A stretch of 64,000 nucleotides of DNA from DASQFQ01 sp963805525. GTDB lineage: Bacteria; Actinomycetota; Thermoleophilia; Solirubrobacterales; Solirubrobacteraceae. The stretch covers positions 434,001 through 498,000 of the forward strand of contig CAWDUT010000006.1 of assembly GCA_963805525.1 (NCBI GenBank). Direction: 5' to 3'. Position numbers and translations under genes: made by a program. Under the pieces are notes generated by a model that saw nothing but the letters and a program-made list of their open reading frames with translations, searched no databases and was not told the DNA's origin. Position 1 is the stretch's first letter; each line of letters starts with the position of its first letter. Shown here piece after piece: positions 15,970 through 23,770 of the stretch.

Positions 15970-16632
15970 ATGGGCGAGCAGCACAGCGAGAAGGTCTCCG
16001 AGCTCGGCCGCGCGTACGCGGCGGCGCTGCTCCTCGGCGACGAGGTCTCGGCCGAGATCGCGATTCGCGAGGCGATGGAGGCGAACCTGAGCGCGGCGGA
16101 GATCGATGACGAGATCATCGCTCCCGCGTTGTGGCTCGTCGGTGACCTCTGGGAGCGCGGGGAGATCACCGTCGCGGACGAGCACATCGCCACCGAGATC
16201 ACGACCCGCGTGCTCGCGCTGCAGCGCGAGGCGCGGCGGCTGGCGGGCTCCCGTGGGGCGCGCCGGGTCATGCTCGCCACGCCCGACGGGGAACTGCATG
16301 TGGTCGCGCTGCGCATGATCGAAAACCTGCTCGGCGAGGCGGGCTACGAGGTCGTCATGCTCGGCCCCGACGTCCCGGCCGCCGACCTCGCTGCCGCTGT
16401 CGGCCGCCACGAGCCGCATGTCATCTGCCTGAGCGCGACGATGCCCGGCGGCGCCGATCGCACGCTGCTCGCGATCGACGCGGTGCAGGAGATCCGGCCG
16501 CAGGTCAGCTTCGTCATCGGCGGCCGCGGGCTGAGCTCGTTGCGCTCCGAGCCCGGGATCCGGGTCTGCGCGCGCATCCCCGAGGTGACCGAAGCGGTCG
16601 ACGCGATGGTCAAGCGCGCGGATCTGAACTGA
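15970..16632 (+). CDS. Stand-alone cobalamin-binding sensor, CarH-like photoreceptor module
   Basis: 220 residues from ATG 15970. Residues about 8-90 form the four-helix cap domain, with W61 and E71-H72 spaced exactly as the W-x9-EH signature of CarH/LitR light sensors, where these residues cover the 5'-deoxyadenosyl group. Residues about 97-215 are a Rossmann B12-binding domain with E108-x-H110 (His as likely lower cobalt ligand), CLSAT and VIGGRG. CarH itself has an N-terminal MerR-type DNA-binding domain; none is present here. It probably senses light or adenosylcobalamin and acts on a partner protein. Position next to Mn catalase suggests a light or oxidative-stress link, by inference. 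The 56 bases before it show nothing clear. Confidence 0.78.
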   Translation: MGEQHSEKVSELGRAYAAALLLGDEVSAEIAIREAMEANLSAAEIDDEIIAPALWLVGDLWERGEITVADEHIATEITTRVLALQREARRLAGSRGARRVMLATPDGELHVVALRMIENLLGEAGYEVVMLGPDVPAADLAAAVGRHEPHVICLSATMPGGADRTLLAIDAVQEIRPQVSFVIGGRGLSSLRSEPGIRVCARIPEVTEAVDAMVKRADLN

Positions 16633-17482
16633 TCTCGCCGATCTCGCGGCGGCGCGCCGCGACCGCCTCGTCGTCGCCCTCCTCGAGCGCGCCGACCATC
16701 GTGATCAGCGACTTCCACAGCGTCCAGCCGCGGCCGCGCGACCAGGTTTCCGCGTCCACGCCGCGCTCGGCGCGGAAGCGATCGCGGGCCTCGCCCGTCA
16801 GGAACGTCCACGCGATCGCCATGTCGCACGCCGGGTCCCCGACGCCGGAGGAGCCGAAGTCGAGCACCGCGGCGAGCCGGCCGCCGCGGACCAGCAGGTT
16901 CCCGGCGGCGACGTCGCCGTGGAACCACACGGGGTCGTGCTCCCACTCGCTCGCCATCGCGTCCGCCCACGTGCGCTGCACCGCGTCACGCGGGATCTCG
17001 TCACCCAGCCGCTCGATCGCCTCCAGCGCCTCCCCCTCGTAGTACGCGAGCGGGCCGCCGCGGAAGAAGTTGTGCTGCCCGGGCTCCGGGCCGCCGGTGG
17101 CGTCGATCGCCGCGAGCGCGCGCAGGAAGCGCGCCAGGTCGGTGGCGAACGCGACCAGATCGGCGATCGGCGCGCTCGGCGCGATCGAGCCCTCGAGCCA
17201 GCGGTAGACCGACCAGCGGTACGGATAGCCCGCGTCGGGCTCCCCCTGGGCGACCGGCGTGGGGATCGGCAGCGGGAGCTGCGGCGCCAGCACCGGCAGC
17301 CAGCGCTGCTCCTTGTCGACCTGCTGCGCGTACCACTCGCCGCTCGGGAGCCGGACGCTCAGCTCGGAGCCGAGCCGGAACGTCCGGTTGTCCCATCCGT
17401 CGACCTCGACCCCGGTGATCGGAAGCTCCGACCACCGGGGGAACTGGCTGTCGACCAGGCGCCGCGCGAGCGCGGCGTCTAT
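16610..17482 (-). CDS. Aminoglycoside phosphotransferase-family kinase, non-canonical start
   Basis: The coding similarity runs from about 17482 to 16610 (about 290 residues). The Brenner motif is intact: FHGDVAAGNLLV (catalytic Asp, Asn) and VLDFGSSGVGDPACD (metal-binding Asp). The N-terminal part, read through to DAALARRLVDSQFPRWSELP, is typical of the family and has GC-rich third positions, yet the frame contains no ATG, GTG or TTG upstream of 17293. An ATA at 17480-17482 falls exactly where relatives begin. The in-frame upstream stop is at 17507-17509. The protein probably phosphorylates a small molecule; actual antibiotic resistance is not implied. Its tail overlaps the B12-sensor gene by 23 bases. 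Confidence 0.75.
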   Translation of the reverse strand: MDAALARRLVDSQFPRWSELPITGVEVDGWDNRTFRLGSELSVRLPSGEWYAQQVDKEQRWLPVLAPQLPLPIPTPVAQGEPDAGYPYRWSVYRWLEGSIAPSAPIADLVAFATDLARFLRALAAIDATGGPEPGQHNFFRGGPLAYYEGEALEAIERLGDEIPRDAVQRTWADAMASEWEHDPVWFHGDVAAGNLLVRGGRLAAVLDFGSSGVGDPACDMAIAWTFLTGEARDRFRAERGVDAETWSRGRGWTLWKSLITMVGALEEGDDEAVAARRREIGEISSDPRA

Positions 17483-17486
17483 GCGG

Positions 17487-18518
17487 TCAGCGCCGGCGAC
17501 TCTGGCTCACCTGGGTGGTCAGGGTGACCTGCGGCGCACCCGAGCCGATCGTGGCCGCCTTGACCTTGAACTTGAGCTTGCCCTTGACCAGGCGCTGGAC
17601 CTTGATGACCGCGAAGGTCGAGCCGGTCTTCACCCTGACCTTGAGCTTCTTGGGCTTCTTGTGCTTCTTCGCGGCCTTGGCCACGACCTTGCCGCTGCGC
17701 ACGACCTTGATGCCCGAGATCGTGAACTTGTCGAGCGGGCTCGTCCACGACAGCGCGAGCTGCGCCGACTTGGACTTGGAGCTGATCTTCACGCTGTGCG
17801 CCTTGCTCTTGCCCTGCGAGAGCGAGTCGTTGAACGTCTTCGGCGGCGTCTGGCACGAGAGCGTCGTCTCGATCTCGTTCATGACCGACTGGAGCGCGCT
17901 GCTGTCCGGCAGCGGGAAGTAGCGGCCGCCGGTGTCGCTGGCGATCTTCGTCAGGCGGGCCTGATCGTCGGGCCCGGAGAGACCGGCGCTGAAGCCGATC
18001 ACGTAGGTGGGCGTCTGCCCCTGCGGCGGCGGGTTGAGGTGGGTGTTGTTGTACTCGCCGGAGTTGTGGCCGCCGTCGGTCAGGAAGATCCGCGCGCCGG
18101 CGCCGGGGTTGGCCGCGCGGCCGGTGTCGAACGCGGCGTTGTAGTCGGTGCCGCCGTCGTCGCCCTGGATCTGCGTGTCCAGCGCCGACTTCATGGCCGC
18201 CGCGTTGGGACCGATCGCCTCGGCGGGGAAGACGACGCTCGCGGACGGCGTCGCGGGATCGAAGCTCGAGCCGAACTGGATGGCGCCGAGTTGCGTGCCG
18301 TCGGGCAGGGCGTTGATCAGCAGGTCCATCGCCTGCACTCGCAGGCGGTTCGAGTCAGAACCGGCCATCGACCCTGAGTCGTCGATGATCGCCTCGACGT
18401 TCTTGACCGGGGCGCACGCGGCTGCGCGCGCGGTCACTGCATGTCCTGATGATGGGGCCAGGGCGGCGGCGACGATCGCGGCGCCGACGATAAGGCCTGG
18501 AGTTCGGAGCTTCGGCAT
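17487..18518 (-). CDS. Secreted von Willebrand factor A domain protein
   Basis: 343 residues with a signal peptide (about 1-32). The VWA domain (about 40-225) has the MIDAS motif DDSGSM, the later Thr of GGTDYN and ARIFLTDGGH, so it can bind a divalent metal and protein ligands. The C-terminal ~110 residues form an Ig-like, Lys-rich domain (AKAAKKHKKPKKLKVRVKTG) comparable to those on the lipase and TasA-like proteins of this window. Likely a cell-surface adhesion or scaffold protein. It lies directly upstream of the kinase-like gene, four bases before its proposed ATA start, and diverges from the gene at 18593 across 74 bases. Confidence 0.83.
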   Translation of the reverse strand: MPKLRTPGLIVGAAIVAAALAPSSGHAVTARAAACAPVKNVEAIIDDSGSMAGSDSNRLRVQAMDLLINALPDGTQLGAIQFGSSFDPATPSASVVFPAEAIGPNAAAMKSALDTQIQGDDGGTDYNAAFDTGRAANPGAGARIFLTDGGHNSGEYNNTHLNPPPQGQTPTYVIGFSAGLSGPDDQARLTKIASDTGGRYFPLPDSSALQSVMNEIETTLSCQTPPKTFNDSLSQGKSKAHSVKISSKSKSAQLALSWTSPLDKFTISGIKVVRSGKVVAKAAKKHKKPKKLKVRVKTGSTFAVIKVQRLVKGKLKFKVKAATIGSGAPQVTLTTQVSQSRRR

Positions 18519-18592
18519 GCCTCAACCTATCCGGCACTCTCGACGGACGTCAACGCTCGACCTACCTGATGATCCAGCGTTAGAGTCGCGCG

Positions 18593-19093
18593 GTGCCCAG
18601 ACTCGCCTTCCTCATCGCCCTCACCGCGCTCGCCCTCCTGCCCGCGAGCGCCGCCGCCAAGCCGGCCGTCTGCAACCCCACCGTCATCCAGGACGCGCTG
18701 ATCGCGGCCGGCAAGCTGACGCAGGACGACCTCAGGTTCGGGCCAGGCGTCGACCTCGTCCGCTGCCGCGACGTGACGAACGACGACCGGATCGACGCGG
18801 TGTTCACGGTTGGCAGCGGCGGCACCGCCGGCGACACGCACTTCGGCGTGCTGCTGGGTCGCGAGGACGGCTCGAACGGAAGGCTCGCGCTCTACCGGTG
18901 GGGCTACGCCGTGGGCGTGTCGGTCCGCAGCCGCCATGCGTTCGAGACGATCCAGCCGCACTACAAGGGCCACGACCCGAACTGCTGCCCGAGCTCGTTC
19001 CGCATCCGCCGCTTCACGTGGACCGGCGATCACTTCAAGCGCGGCAAGGCCCGGAAGGTCACGCACGCGCCGAAGCGCTTCTACAAGGCCTGA
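18593..19093 (+). CDS. Secreted LppP/LprE-like protein
   Basis: 166 residues from GTG 18593, with a signal peptide (1-21). The mature protein has four Cys, one pair being the CC in GHDPNCCPSSFRIRRF. That D-x-N-C-C-P-S pattern followed by an aromatic-rich W-x-G segment resembles the mycobacterial LppP/LprE lipoproteins. It lacks a lipobox Cys at the cleavage site, so it is probably secreted rather than lipid-anchored. Function unknown. It converges with the DUF1349 gene, one base apart. Confidence 0.6.
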   Translation: MPRLAFLIALTALALLPASAAAKPAVCNPTVIQDALIAAGKLTQDDLRFGPGVDLVRCRDVTNDDRIDAVFTVGSGGTAGDTHFGVLLGREDGSNGRLALYRWGYAVGVSVRSRHAFETIQPHYKGHDPNCCPSSFRIRRFTWTGDHFKRGKARKVTHAPKRFYKA

Positions 19094-19094
19094 G

Positions 19095-19694
19095 TCAGAC
19101 GCCTGAGCGCAGGTCGCTCAGGCGCTCGGGCGTGAAGTCGATCGACTCGAAGCGCGCGGTCGCGCCCTCACCGGTCGGCGACTGAGCGAGGAAGCCCGCG
19201 TGCAACCCGCTCGTGGAGCCGAGCGGGAAGTGGCGCACGAAGCGCCACGGCTCGTCCTCGTGGCGGGCGTGCAGCGCGCACGCCGGCCCGAGCCGGGAGA
19301 TGCGCAGCCACGCCGCGTCGCCCGTCACGGCGAACGCGTTGGCGTCGTCGGAAAGGCCGTCGGTCACGACGGAGACGACGCCCGGCTCGTTCTGGGGCGA
19401 GACCTCGAGCGCGAGCTTCACCCAGCGCGCCTCGTCGGCCCAGAGCAGCAGCGCGCCGGCGTCGAACGCACCCTCGAAGGTGCAGCTCACGCGCGCGGAG
19501 AGTTGAAAGTCACCGTCGACCGGGCCCAACAGGCGCGGAGCGGCGGTCTGCGGCTCGCTCCCGGCGGGGTCGCGGAACAGATCGGTGCGGGGCGGCGCGG
19601 CAATGGTGAGCGCGCCGTCGAAATTCCAGGTCGCGGGTGCGACGTGCCAGCTCAGCGGAGCTGGGAGCGGTGGGACGGTGACGGAGTCACTCAC
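19095..19694 (-). CDS. DUF1349 (concanavalin-like) domain protein
   Basis: 199 residues without a signal peptide. The pattern GDFQLSARVSCTFEGAFDAGALLLW, then ARWVKLALEV and a C-terminal FLAQSPTGEGATARFESIDF, is that of DUF1349 proteins, related to concanavalin-like lectin/glucanase folds and sometimes annotated as regulators of enolase. The cellular role is not established. It is followed in the same direction by nothing closer than the convergent gene, and preceded by the small basic protein at 19706 with an 11-base gap. Confidence 0.78.
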   Translation of the reverse strand: MSDSVTVPPLPAPLSWHVAPATWNFDGALTIAAPPRTDLFRDPAGSEPQTAAPRLLGPVDGDFQLSARVSCTFEGAFDAGALLLWADEARWVKLALEVSPQNEPGVVSVVTDGLSDDANAFAVTGDAAWLRISRLGPACALHARHEDEPWRFVRHFPLGSTSGLHAGFLAQSPTGEGATARFESIDFTPERLSDLRSGV

Positions 19695-19705
19695 CGCGGT
19701 GCTGC

Positions 19706-19888
19706 TCAGTGCTCGGGATCCGCCGGCGCCGTCTCGACCGTCGCCCAGCGCTCCTCAGGCGTGGCGCCTTCGGCGGCCTCTGCCTTGCGAGCGTCCTTCC
19801 GGGCCTGCTTGCGGAGCTTCTTGTCCCGCATCTTGGCCTCGCGGTTCAGCTTCGCCATCGTCGTCTTCCGCTTTGCGTTGGACGCCAT
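19706..19888 (-). CDS. Small highly charged protein downstream of cspA
   Basis: 60 residues from ATG 19888, with GAAGGGA about 8 bases upstream. The first 35 residues are mainly Lys, Arg, Ala and Met in a helical pattern (KLNREAKMRDKKLRKQARKD), followed by an acidic, Pro-rich tail. Such a short basic helix could bind nucleic acid or ribosomes, but no family is recognised. It lies 80 bases after cspA, past a strong hairpin, so it may be expressed by read-through or from its own promoter. Confidence 0.6.
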   Translation of the reverse strand: MASNAKRKTTMAKLNREAKMRDKKLRKQARKDARKAEAAEGATPEERWATVETAPADPEH

Positions 19889-19927
19889 GTTTCGTTCCCT
19901 TCGTTGGGTTTCGGGCCAACGACCGCA

Positions 19928-19947
19928 GGCCCGCCGTGAGGCGGGCC
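19928..19947 (-). terminator. Hairpin terminator after cspA
   Basis: GGCCCGCC and GGCGGGCC form an eight-pair perfect stem around a four-base loop (GTGA on the plus strand, TCAC in the transcript). It lies 21 bases after the cspA stop. No U-tract follows, which is usual for GC-rich actinobacterial terminators. It may act as a partial terminator or protect the cspA mRNA 3' end. Confidence 0.6.
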
Positions 19948-19968
19948 GGCGGAAGCTGTGCGACGGAG

Positions 19969-20172
19969 TTAGACCGTCTGGACGTTCGTGGCGCTCGGGC
20001 CCTTGGGGCCCTGCTCAGCGTCGTAGCTGACCTTGGCGCCCTCGGCGAGCGACTTGAAGCCGTTGCCTGCGATGCCGGTGTGGTGCACGAACAGGTCCTT
20101 GCCCTGATCGTCAGGCGTGATGAAGCCGAAGCCCTTCTCGTCGCTGAACCACTTCACGGTTCCTGTAGCCAT
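19969..20172 (-). CDS. cspA: Cold-shock protein CspA family
   Basis: 67 residues, a single cold-shock domain. The RNA-binding motifs are intact: KGFGFITPDD (RNP1) and DLFVHHTGI (RNP2). The protein melts RNA structure and binds single-stranded nucleic acids. GGGAGG about 9 bases before the ATG at 20172 is a strong ribosome site. The leader (20173-20282 shared with the upstream VOC gene end) holds a small inverted repeat GCCGG-N8-CCGGC at 20256-20273. A hairpin terminator follows the gene. Confidence 0.96.
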   Translation of the reverse strand: MATGTVKWFSDEKGFGFITPDDQGKDLFVHHTGIAGNGFKSLAEGAKVSYDAEQGPKGPSATNVQTV

Positions 20173-20202
20173 CTGGATTTCCCTCCCGGGTGCTGTGTGC
20201 GG

Positions 20203-20232
20203 GCGATACGCGGGAGGTGCTGATGGCAACAA
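20203..20232 (-). promoter_or_regulatory. Possible cspA promoter
   Basis: On the minus strand TTGTTG (complement of 20227-20232) and TATCGC (complement of 20203-20208) are separated by 18 bases, a fair match to a housekeeping promoter. A transcript from here would have a leader of about 30 bases with the GGGAGG ribosome site. In such GC-rich DNA the match could be chance. Confidence 0.3.
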
Positions 20233-20282
20233 CTACGAACGCTGGCACTGCTTTCGCCGGACGATTGCCCGGCACGATCGGA

Positions 20283-20708
20283 TCAGTCTACCGTCTCGCC
20301 GCCCCATTGCTCCGGCGCCATGTCGGCGAGGGTCTCGGAGAAGGTCCACTGGTGGCCGGCGAGGTCCTCCGCGTGGTACTGCCGCTCGCCGTACTCGAAG
20401 TCGGTCGGCTCCATCAGGATCCTGGCTCCGTGCGCCCGCGCCCGCTCGCAGTGCGCGCGGGCGTCCTCCACCCGCACGAGCACCGAGCTCGTCGACTCGC
20501 CGGGCCGGGGAGGGCGGCGGTCGTGGCGCACGTCGGCCGCGATCACCGCCCCGTCGCCGAAGCTCAACTGCGCGCGGTGGTCCTCGCCGATCTTCACGCG
20601 CTCGCGGAAGCCGAACGCGGCCTCGAGCCACGCCACCGCAGCTCGCACGTCCGGGTAGATGAGGACCGGGACGACGGTGGCGGAGGGGATCGAGCGGTTC
20701 GGCTTCAA
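20283..20708 (-). CDS. VOC-family (glyoxalase/bleomycin-resistance-like) protein
   Basis: 141 residues from TTG 20708, which overlaps the stop of the upstream F420 gene (TTGA). Two beta-alpha-beta-beta-beta halves are visible (VPVLIYPDVRAAVAWLEAAFGF and SSVLVRVEDARAHCERARAHGA), with a C-terminal QYHAEDLAGHQWTFSETL. The His/Glu positions expected for metal binding are partly present. Members of the family include glyoxalases, dioxygenases and drug-binding proteins, so the substrate is unknown. Coupled translation with the F420-dependent enzyme suggests a shared pathway. Confidence 0.82.
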   Translation of the reverse strand: MKPNRSIPSATVVPVLIYPDVRAAVAWLEAAFGFRERVKIGEDHRAQLSFGDGAVIAADVRHDRRPPRPGESTSSVLVRVEDARAHCERARAHGARILMEPTDFEYGERQYHAEDLAGHQWTFSETLADMAPEQWGGETVD

Positions 20709-21643
20709 AACTGGGGCAGGATCTCCTTCGCCCAGGTGTCGAAGAACGCGTCCTGCTCGGGGCCGATCTGCTGCACGAACAGCTCGTCGACTCCTGCGTC
20801 AGCGTACTCCCGCAGCGTCGCCGCATGGGCGTCGAGGTCCGGCCCCATCGGCGGCGAGAGGAGGTCGGGCGTGACCAGCTCGCACGCCTGCTCGAAGTGC
20901 GAGGGCGTGGGGAGGATCTGCGCGAGCTCGCCTGGCAGCGCCTCGTTCGGCCACAGCCGGTGCACGGTCTTGCGCGCCTCGTGCTCGCTGTCCATGAAGC
21001 ACACCTTGGTGCCCGCGTGAACCGGGCCCTTGCCGCCGCCCGAGCGGTACTGCTCGATCGCGTCCTTGTCCGGGGAGGTGGTCACGAAGCCGTCGCCGAT
21101 CTCGGCGGCGAGCGCGACCGCCTTGGGCCCGAAGCCCGAGATGAGCACCGGAACCTGCGCTTCCGGCAGGTCGTAGACGCGCGCGTTCTCGACCGTGTAG
21201 TGCTTGCCGCGGTGCGACTGCTGCCCGCCTTGCCACAGCGTGCGCATCACCTCGACGGCCTCGCGCAGCATCTCGAGCCGCACGTCGGCCTCCGGCCAGT
21301 GGTCTCCGAGGATGTGCTCGTTGAGCGCCTCGCCGCTGCCGACCCCGAGGTTGAAGCGCCCGCCGGTCATGACGGCGCTCGTGGCCGCCGCCTGGGCGAT
21401 GATCGCGGGGTGGATGCGGATGGTGGGACAGGTGACGCCGGTCGTGACCGGCAGGTCGACGGCCTCGGCGAGCGCGCCGATCACGGACCACACGAACGCG
21501 CTGTGGCCCTGCTCGTCGTTCCAGGGGTGGTAGTGGTCGGAGATCCAGAGCGCGTGGAAGCCCGCCTGCTCGGCCCGCTTGGCCTGCTCGACGAGATCCC
21601 CGGGCCCGAACTCCTCACAGGAGAGAAAGCATCCGATCTTCAT
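20705..21643 (-). CDS. F420-dependent LLM-class oxidoreductase
   Basis: 312 residues in a luciferase-like TIM barrel. The N-terminus KIGCFLSCEEFGPGDLVEQA, WISDHYHPWND and the GGRFNLGVGSGEALNEHI loop are typical of the F420-dependent glucose-6-phosphate dehydrogenase-like group. By family, it transfers hydride between a substrate and coenzyme F420 in the cytoplasm; the true substrate is not evident. Only 17 bases separate its start from the divergent gene at 21661, so promoters must overlap coding sequence. Confidence 0.88.
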   Translation of the reverse strand: MKIGCFLSCEEFGPGDLVEQAKRAEQAGFHALWISDHYHPWNDEQGHSAFVWSVIGALAEAVDLPVTTGVTCPTIRIHPAIIAQAAATSAVMTGGRFNLGVGSGEALNEHILGDHWPEADVRLEMLREAVEVMRTLWQGGQQSHRGKHYTVENARVYDLPEAQVPVLISGFGPKAVALAAEIGDGFVTTSPDKDAIEQYRSGGGKGPVHAGTKVCFMDSEHEARKTVHRLWPNEALPGELAQILPTPSHFEQACELVTPDLLSPPMGPDLDAHAATLREYADAGVDELFVQQIGPEQDAFFDTWAKEILPQF

Positions 21644-21660
21644 GGTGCGGTGCTCTACCC

Positions 21661-22431
21661 ATGAGGGTGGTGACGTGGAACGTCGCCGGGCGCGCGAGCC
21701 GGCAGGCCGAGCAGGCGGCCGTCGTCGTGGCGGTCGGCGCCGACCTCGTCGCGCTGCAGGAGGTCACGAAGCGCACGCTCCCGGCGTGGCTCGCGGCGCT
21801 GGAGGAGGCCGGCTACGCGCACCACGCCGACACGGTCGCGCTCGCGCCGCCGGAGCGCCGCCGGCCGCTCGGCGTCCTCACCGCCGCGAGCGAGCCGCTC
21901 ACCCCGCTCGAGCCGCCTGTCGTCCCGTGGCCCGAGCGCGTCCTCGTCACCGCCCACGGCGACCTCGAGCTGGTCAACCTGCACTCGCCGATCGCGCCCG
22001 CGCCGGAGCTCGCCAAGGTCCGCACCCACGAAGCGGTCGCCGCGTACCTGGCCGAGCAGCCGCACTCGCCGCGCGTGCTCTGCGGCGACCTCAACACGCC
22101 GCGCCGCGAGCACGCCGACGGCAGCGTCCTCACGTTCGCCCACGCCTCCAGCGGCCGCCTGCGCCCCGAGCGCGGCGAGCGCTGGGACGCCGCCGAGCGC
22201 GCGCTCGTCCACACCTTGCGCGACGAGCACGGCTGGCGCGACGCCTTCCGCGCGCTGCACGGCTACGAGCACCGCGAGGCGAGCTGGACGTTCGCGCAGG
22301 ATCGCGGCGGCTGGCGGCTCGACCACGTGCTCGTGCATGGCCTCACGCCGGTCGCCGCCGCCTACGCGCACGAGTGGCGCCGCGAGGGCCTGAGCGACCA
22401 CTCCGCGCTGATCGTCGACCTCGTACGCTGA
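21661..22431 (+). CDS. Endonuclease/exonuclease/phosphatase family protein
   Basis: 256 residues. The family's motifs are in order: RVVTWNVAGRASR at the start (metal-binding Asn), LVALQEV (catalytic Glu), ELVNLHSP, VLCGDLNTPR (Asp and Asn) and the C-terminal SDHSALIVDL (Asp-His pair). It has no signal peptide, so it acts inside the cell. Substrates in this superfamily range from DNA to phosphoinositides and sphingomyelin, so only the hydrolase chemistry is predicted. It is followed six bases on by the RibD-like gene. Confidence 0.87.
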   Translation: MRVVTWNVAGRASRQAEQAAVVVAVGADLVALQEVTKRTLPAWLAALEEAGYAHHADTVALAPPERRRPLGVLTAASEPLTPLEPPVVPWPERVLVTAHGDLELVNLHSPIAPAPELAKVRTHEAVAAYLAEQPHSPRVLCGDLNTPRREHADGSVLTFAHASSGRLRPERGERWDAAERALVHTLRDEHGWRDAFRALHGYEHREASWTFAQDRGGWRLDHVLVHGLTPVAAAYAHEWRREGLSDHSALIVDLVR

Positions 22432-22437
22432 CGCGCG

Positions 22438-23115
22438 ATGGAGACCTTCCGCCGCCTCCTGCCCACGCCGGCGGACGGCCTCACCGCCGAGGACGTGGCG
22501 GCTGAGGTCCCCGGGCCACCGCCCGCCGGTCGCCCGTTCGTGTTCCTCAACATGATCGCCACCGCCGACGGTCGCGCGACGGTCGAGGGCCGCACCGCGC
22601 CGATCGCCAACCGCGCCGACTATGAGCTCTTCCACGCGCTGCGTGCCCGCACCGACGCGGTGATGGTCGGCGCCGAGACGATCCGCGTCGAGGGCTACGG
22701 CCCCATGGAGCAGCTCGCGGTGGTGGTGTCGCGCGCCGTCGAGCTGCCGACCGACCGCGGGCTGCTCGCCGCGCCCGAGAACCGCGTGGTGATCGTCACG
22801 CCCTCGCCCGACGCCGAGCTGCCGCAGTGCGCCGCGAGCGTCAGCTACCTGCGCGAGCCCGACCTCGCCACCGCGTTGACCCGCCTGCGCGAGGAGCACG
22901 GCGTGCGCTCGATCGACTGCGAGGGCGGCCCGGGCCTCAACGGCAGCCTCATCCCCGCCGGGCTCGTCGACGAGCTGCACCTCGTGATCGCCGCCAAGCT
23001 CGCCGGCGGCCCCGACCCGCTGACCGTCTACAGCGGCGCGGCGCCGGCCGAGCTCAGCCTGCTCTCACTGCACGAGTCGGGCGGCTACCTGTTCCTGCGC
23101 TACGGCGTCGGCTGA
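22438..23115 (+). CDS. RibD C-terminal (pyrimidine reductase-like) protein
   Basis: 225 residues, the dihydrofolate-reductase-like fold of the RibD C-terminal domain. Recognisable are FVFLNMIATADGRATVEGR at about 34-52 and CEGGPGLNGSLIPAGLVDELHL near the C-terminus, which contact NADPH and the ribityl substrate. It lacks the zinc deaminase domain of full RibD. It may reduce a riboflavin precursor or another pyrimidine/pteridine; other riboflavin genes are not nearby. It converges with the regulator gene, its stop immediately followed by that gene's stop. Confidence 0.85.
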   Translation: METFRRLLPTPADGLTAEDVAAEVPGPPPAGRPFVFLNMIATADGRATVEGRTAPIANRADYELFHALRARTDAVMVGAETIRVEGYGPMEQLAVVVSRAVELPTDRGLLAAPENRVVIVTPSPDAELPQCAASVSYLREPDLATALTRLREEHGVRSIDCEGGPGLNGSLIPAGLVDELHLVIAAKLAGGPDPLTVYSGAAPAELSLLSLHESGGYLFLRYGVG

Positions 23116-23700
23116 TCAGCGGGCGGCGACGAGCGCGCGCCGGGAGGGGACCCCGAGCTTGCGGTAAACGCTGCGGGCGTGGCTCCGCACCGTCTCGACC
23201 CCGATGTCGAGCGCGAGCGCGATCTGCGCGTTGGAGCGGTCCTCGCGCAGGAGGATGAGGACCTCGCCTTCGCGCTGTGTCAGCACGCCGTGGGGGGCGT
23301 GCGCCGGACCGCGTGGCATCAGCTGGAGGCCGCGGGACACGAGGTGGACGGCGTGGCGAATGTCGCGCGCCTGTGCGCGCTTGTCGAGGCAGGCACCGGC
23401 GCCGAGGGCCAGCAGCTGCGAACCCTCGAGCGAGGACAGCCCGTCGCCGAGCAGCACCAGGCGGGTGCCGGGATGCTCGACGCTGAGCTCGCGCACCATC
23501 GCGAGGTCGACGACCTCGTCGACGTCGAGGATCAGTACGTCGGGCCGGTGCGCCTGGAGCACGACGCCGAGGCGGCTGTACTCGATGTCCGTCGCGACGA
23601 CCGCCACGCTCGGGTCCTCCGCGAGCGCCGCCGCCAGGCCGAGCCCGAGCAGGTCGGAGAAGCGGGCGATGGCGAGCGTGATCGAGGGGTGTGCGTCCAT
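23116..23700 (-). CDS. LuxR-type regulator with atypical receiver domain
   Basis: 194 residues. The C-terminus is a NarL/LuxR helix-turn-helix (VLTQREGEVLILLREDRSNA, then VETVRSHARSVYRKLGV). The N-terminal ~115 residues fold like a receiver with the acceptor Asp (VLILDVDEV) and the Lys (ACLDKRAQ). The acidic pocket that binds Mg2+ (normally two Asp near residue 10) is replaced by LAIARFSDLL. Phosphorylation is therefore doubtful and no kinase is adjacent. It diverges from the metzincin gene across 130 bases and may autoregulate there. Confidence 0.83.
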   Translation of the reverse strand: MDAHPSITLAIARFSDLLGLGLAAALAEDPSVAVVATDIEYSRLGVVLQAHRPDVLILDVDEVVDLAMVRELSVEHPGTRLVLLGDGLSSLEGSQLLALGAGACLDKRAQARDIRHAVHLVSRGLQLMPRGPAHAPHGVLTQREGEVLILLREDRSNAQIALALDIGVETVRSHARSVYRKLGVPSRRALVAAR

Positions 23701-23770
23701 GCACCTCTCCCATCGGCATCCCTTGAGGCGGGGGTGATGCCTCTGGACACCCTTTGTTCACCCCTCGCCT

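Noticed and set aside
16610..17482. True aminoglycoside resistance gene
   Set aside because: The family includes many housekeeping small-molecule kinases, and nothing in sequence or context points to antibiotic modification.
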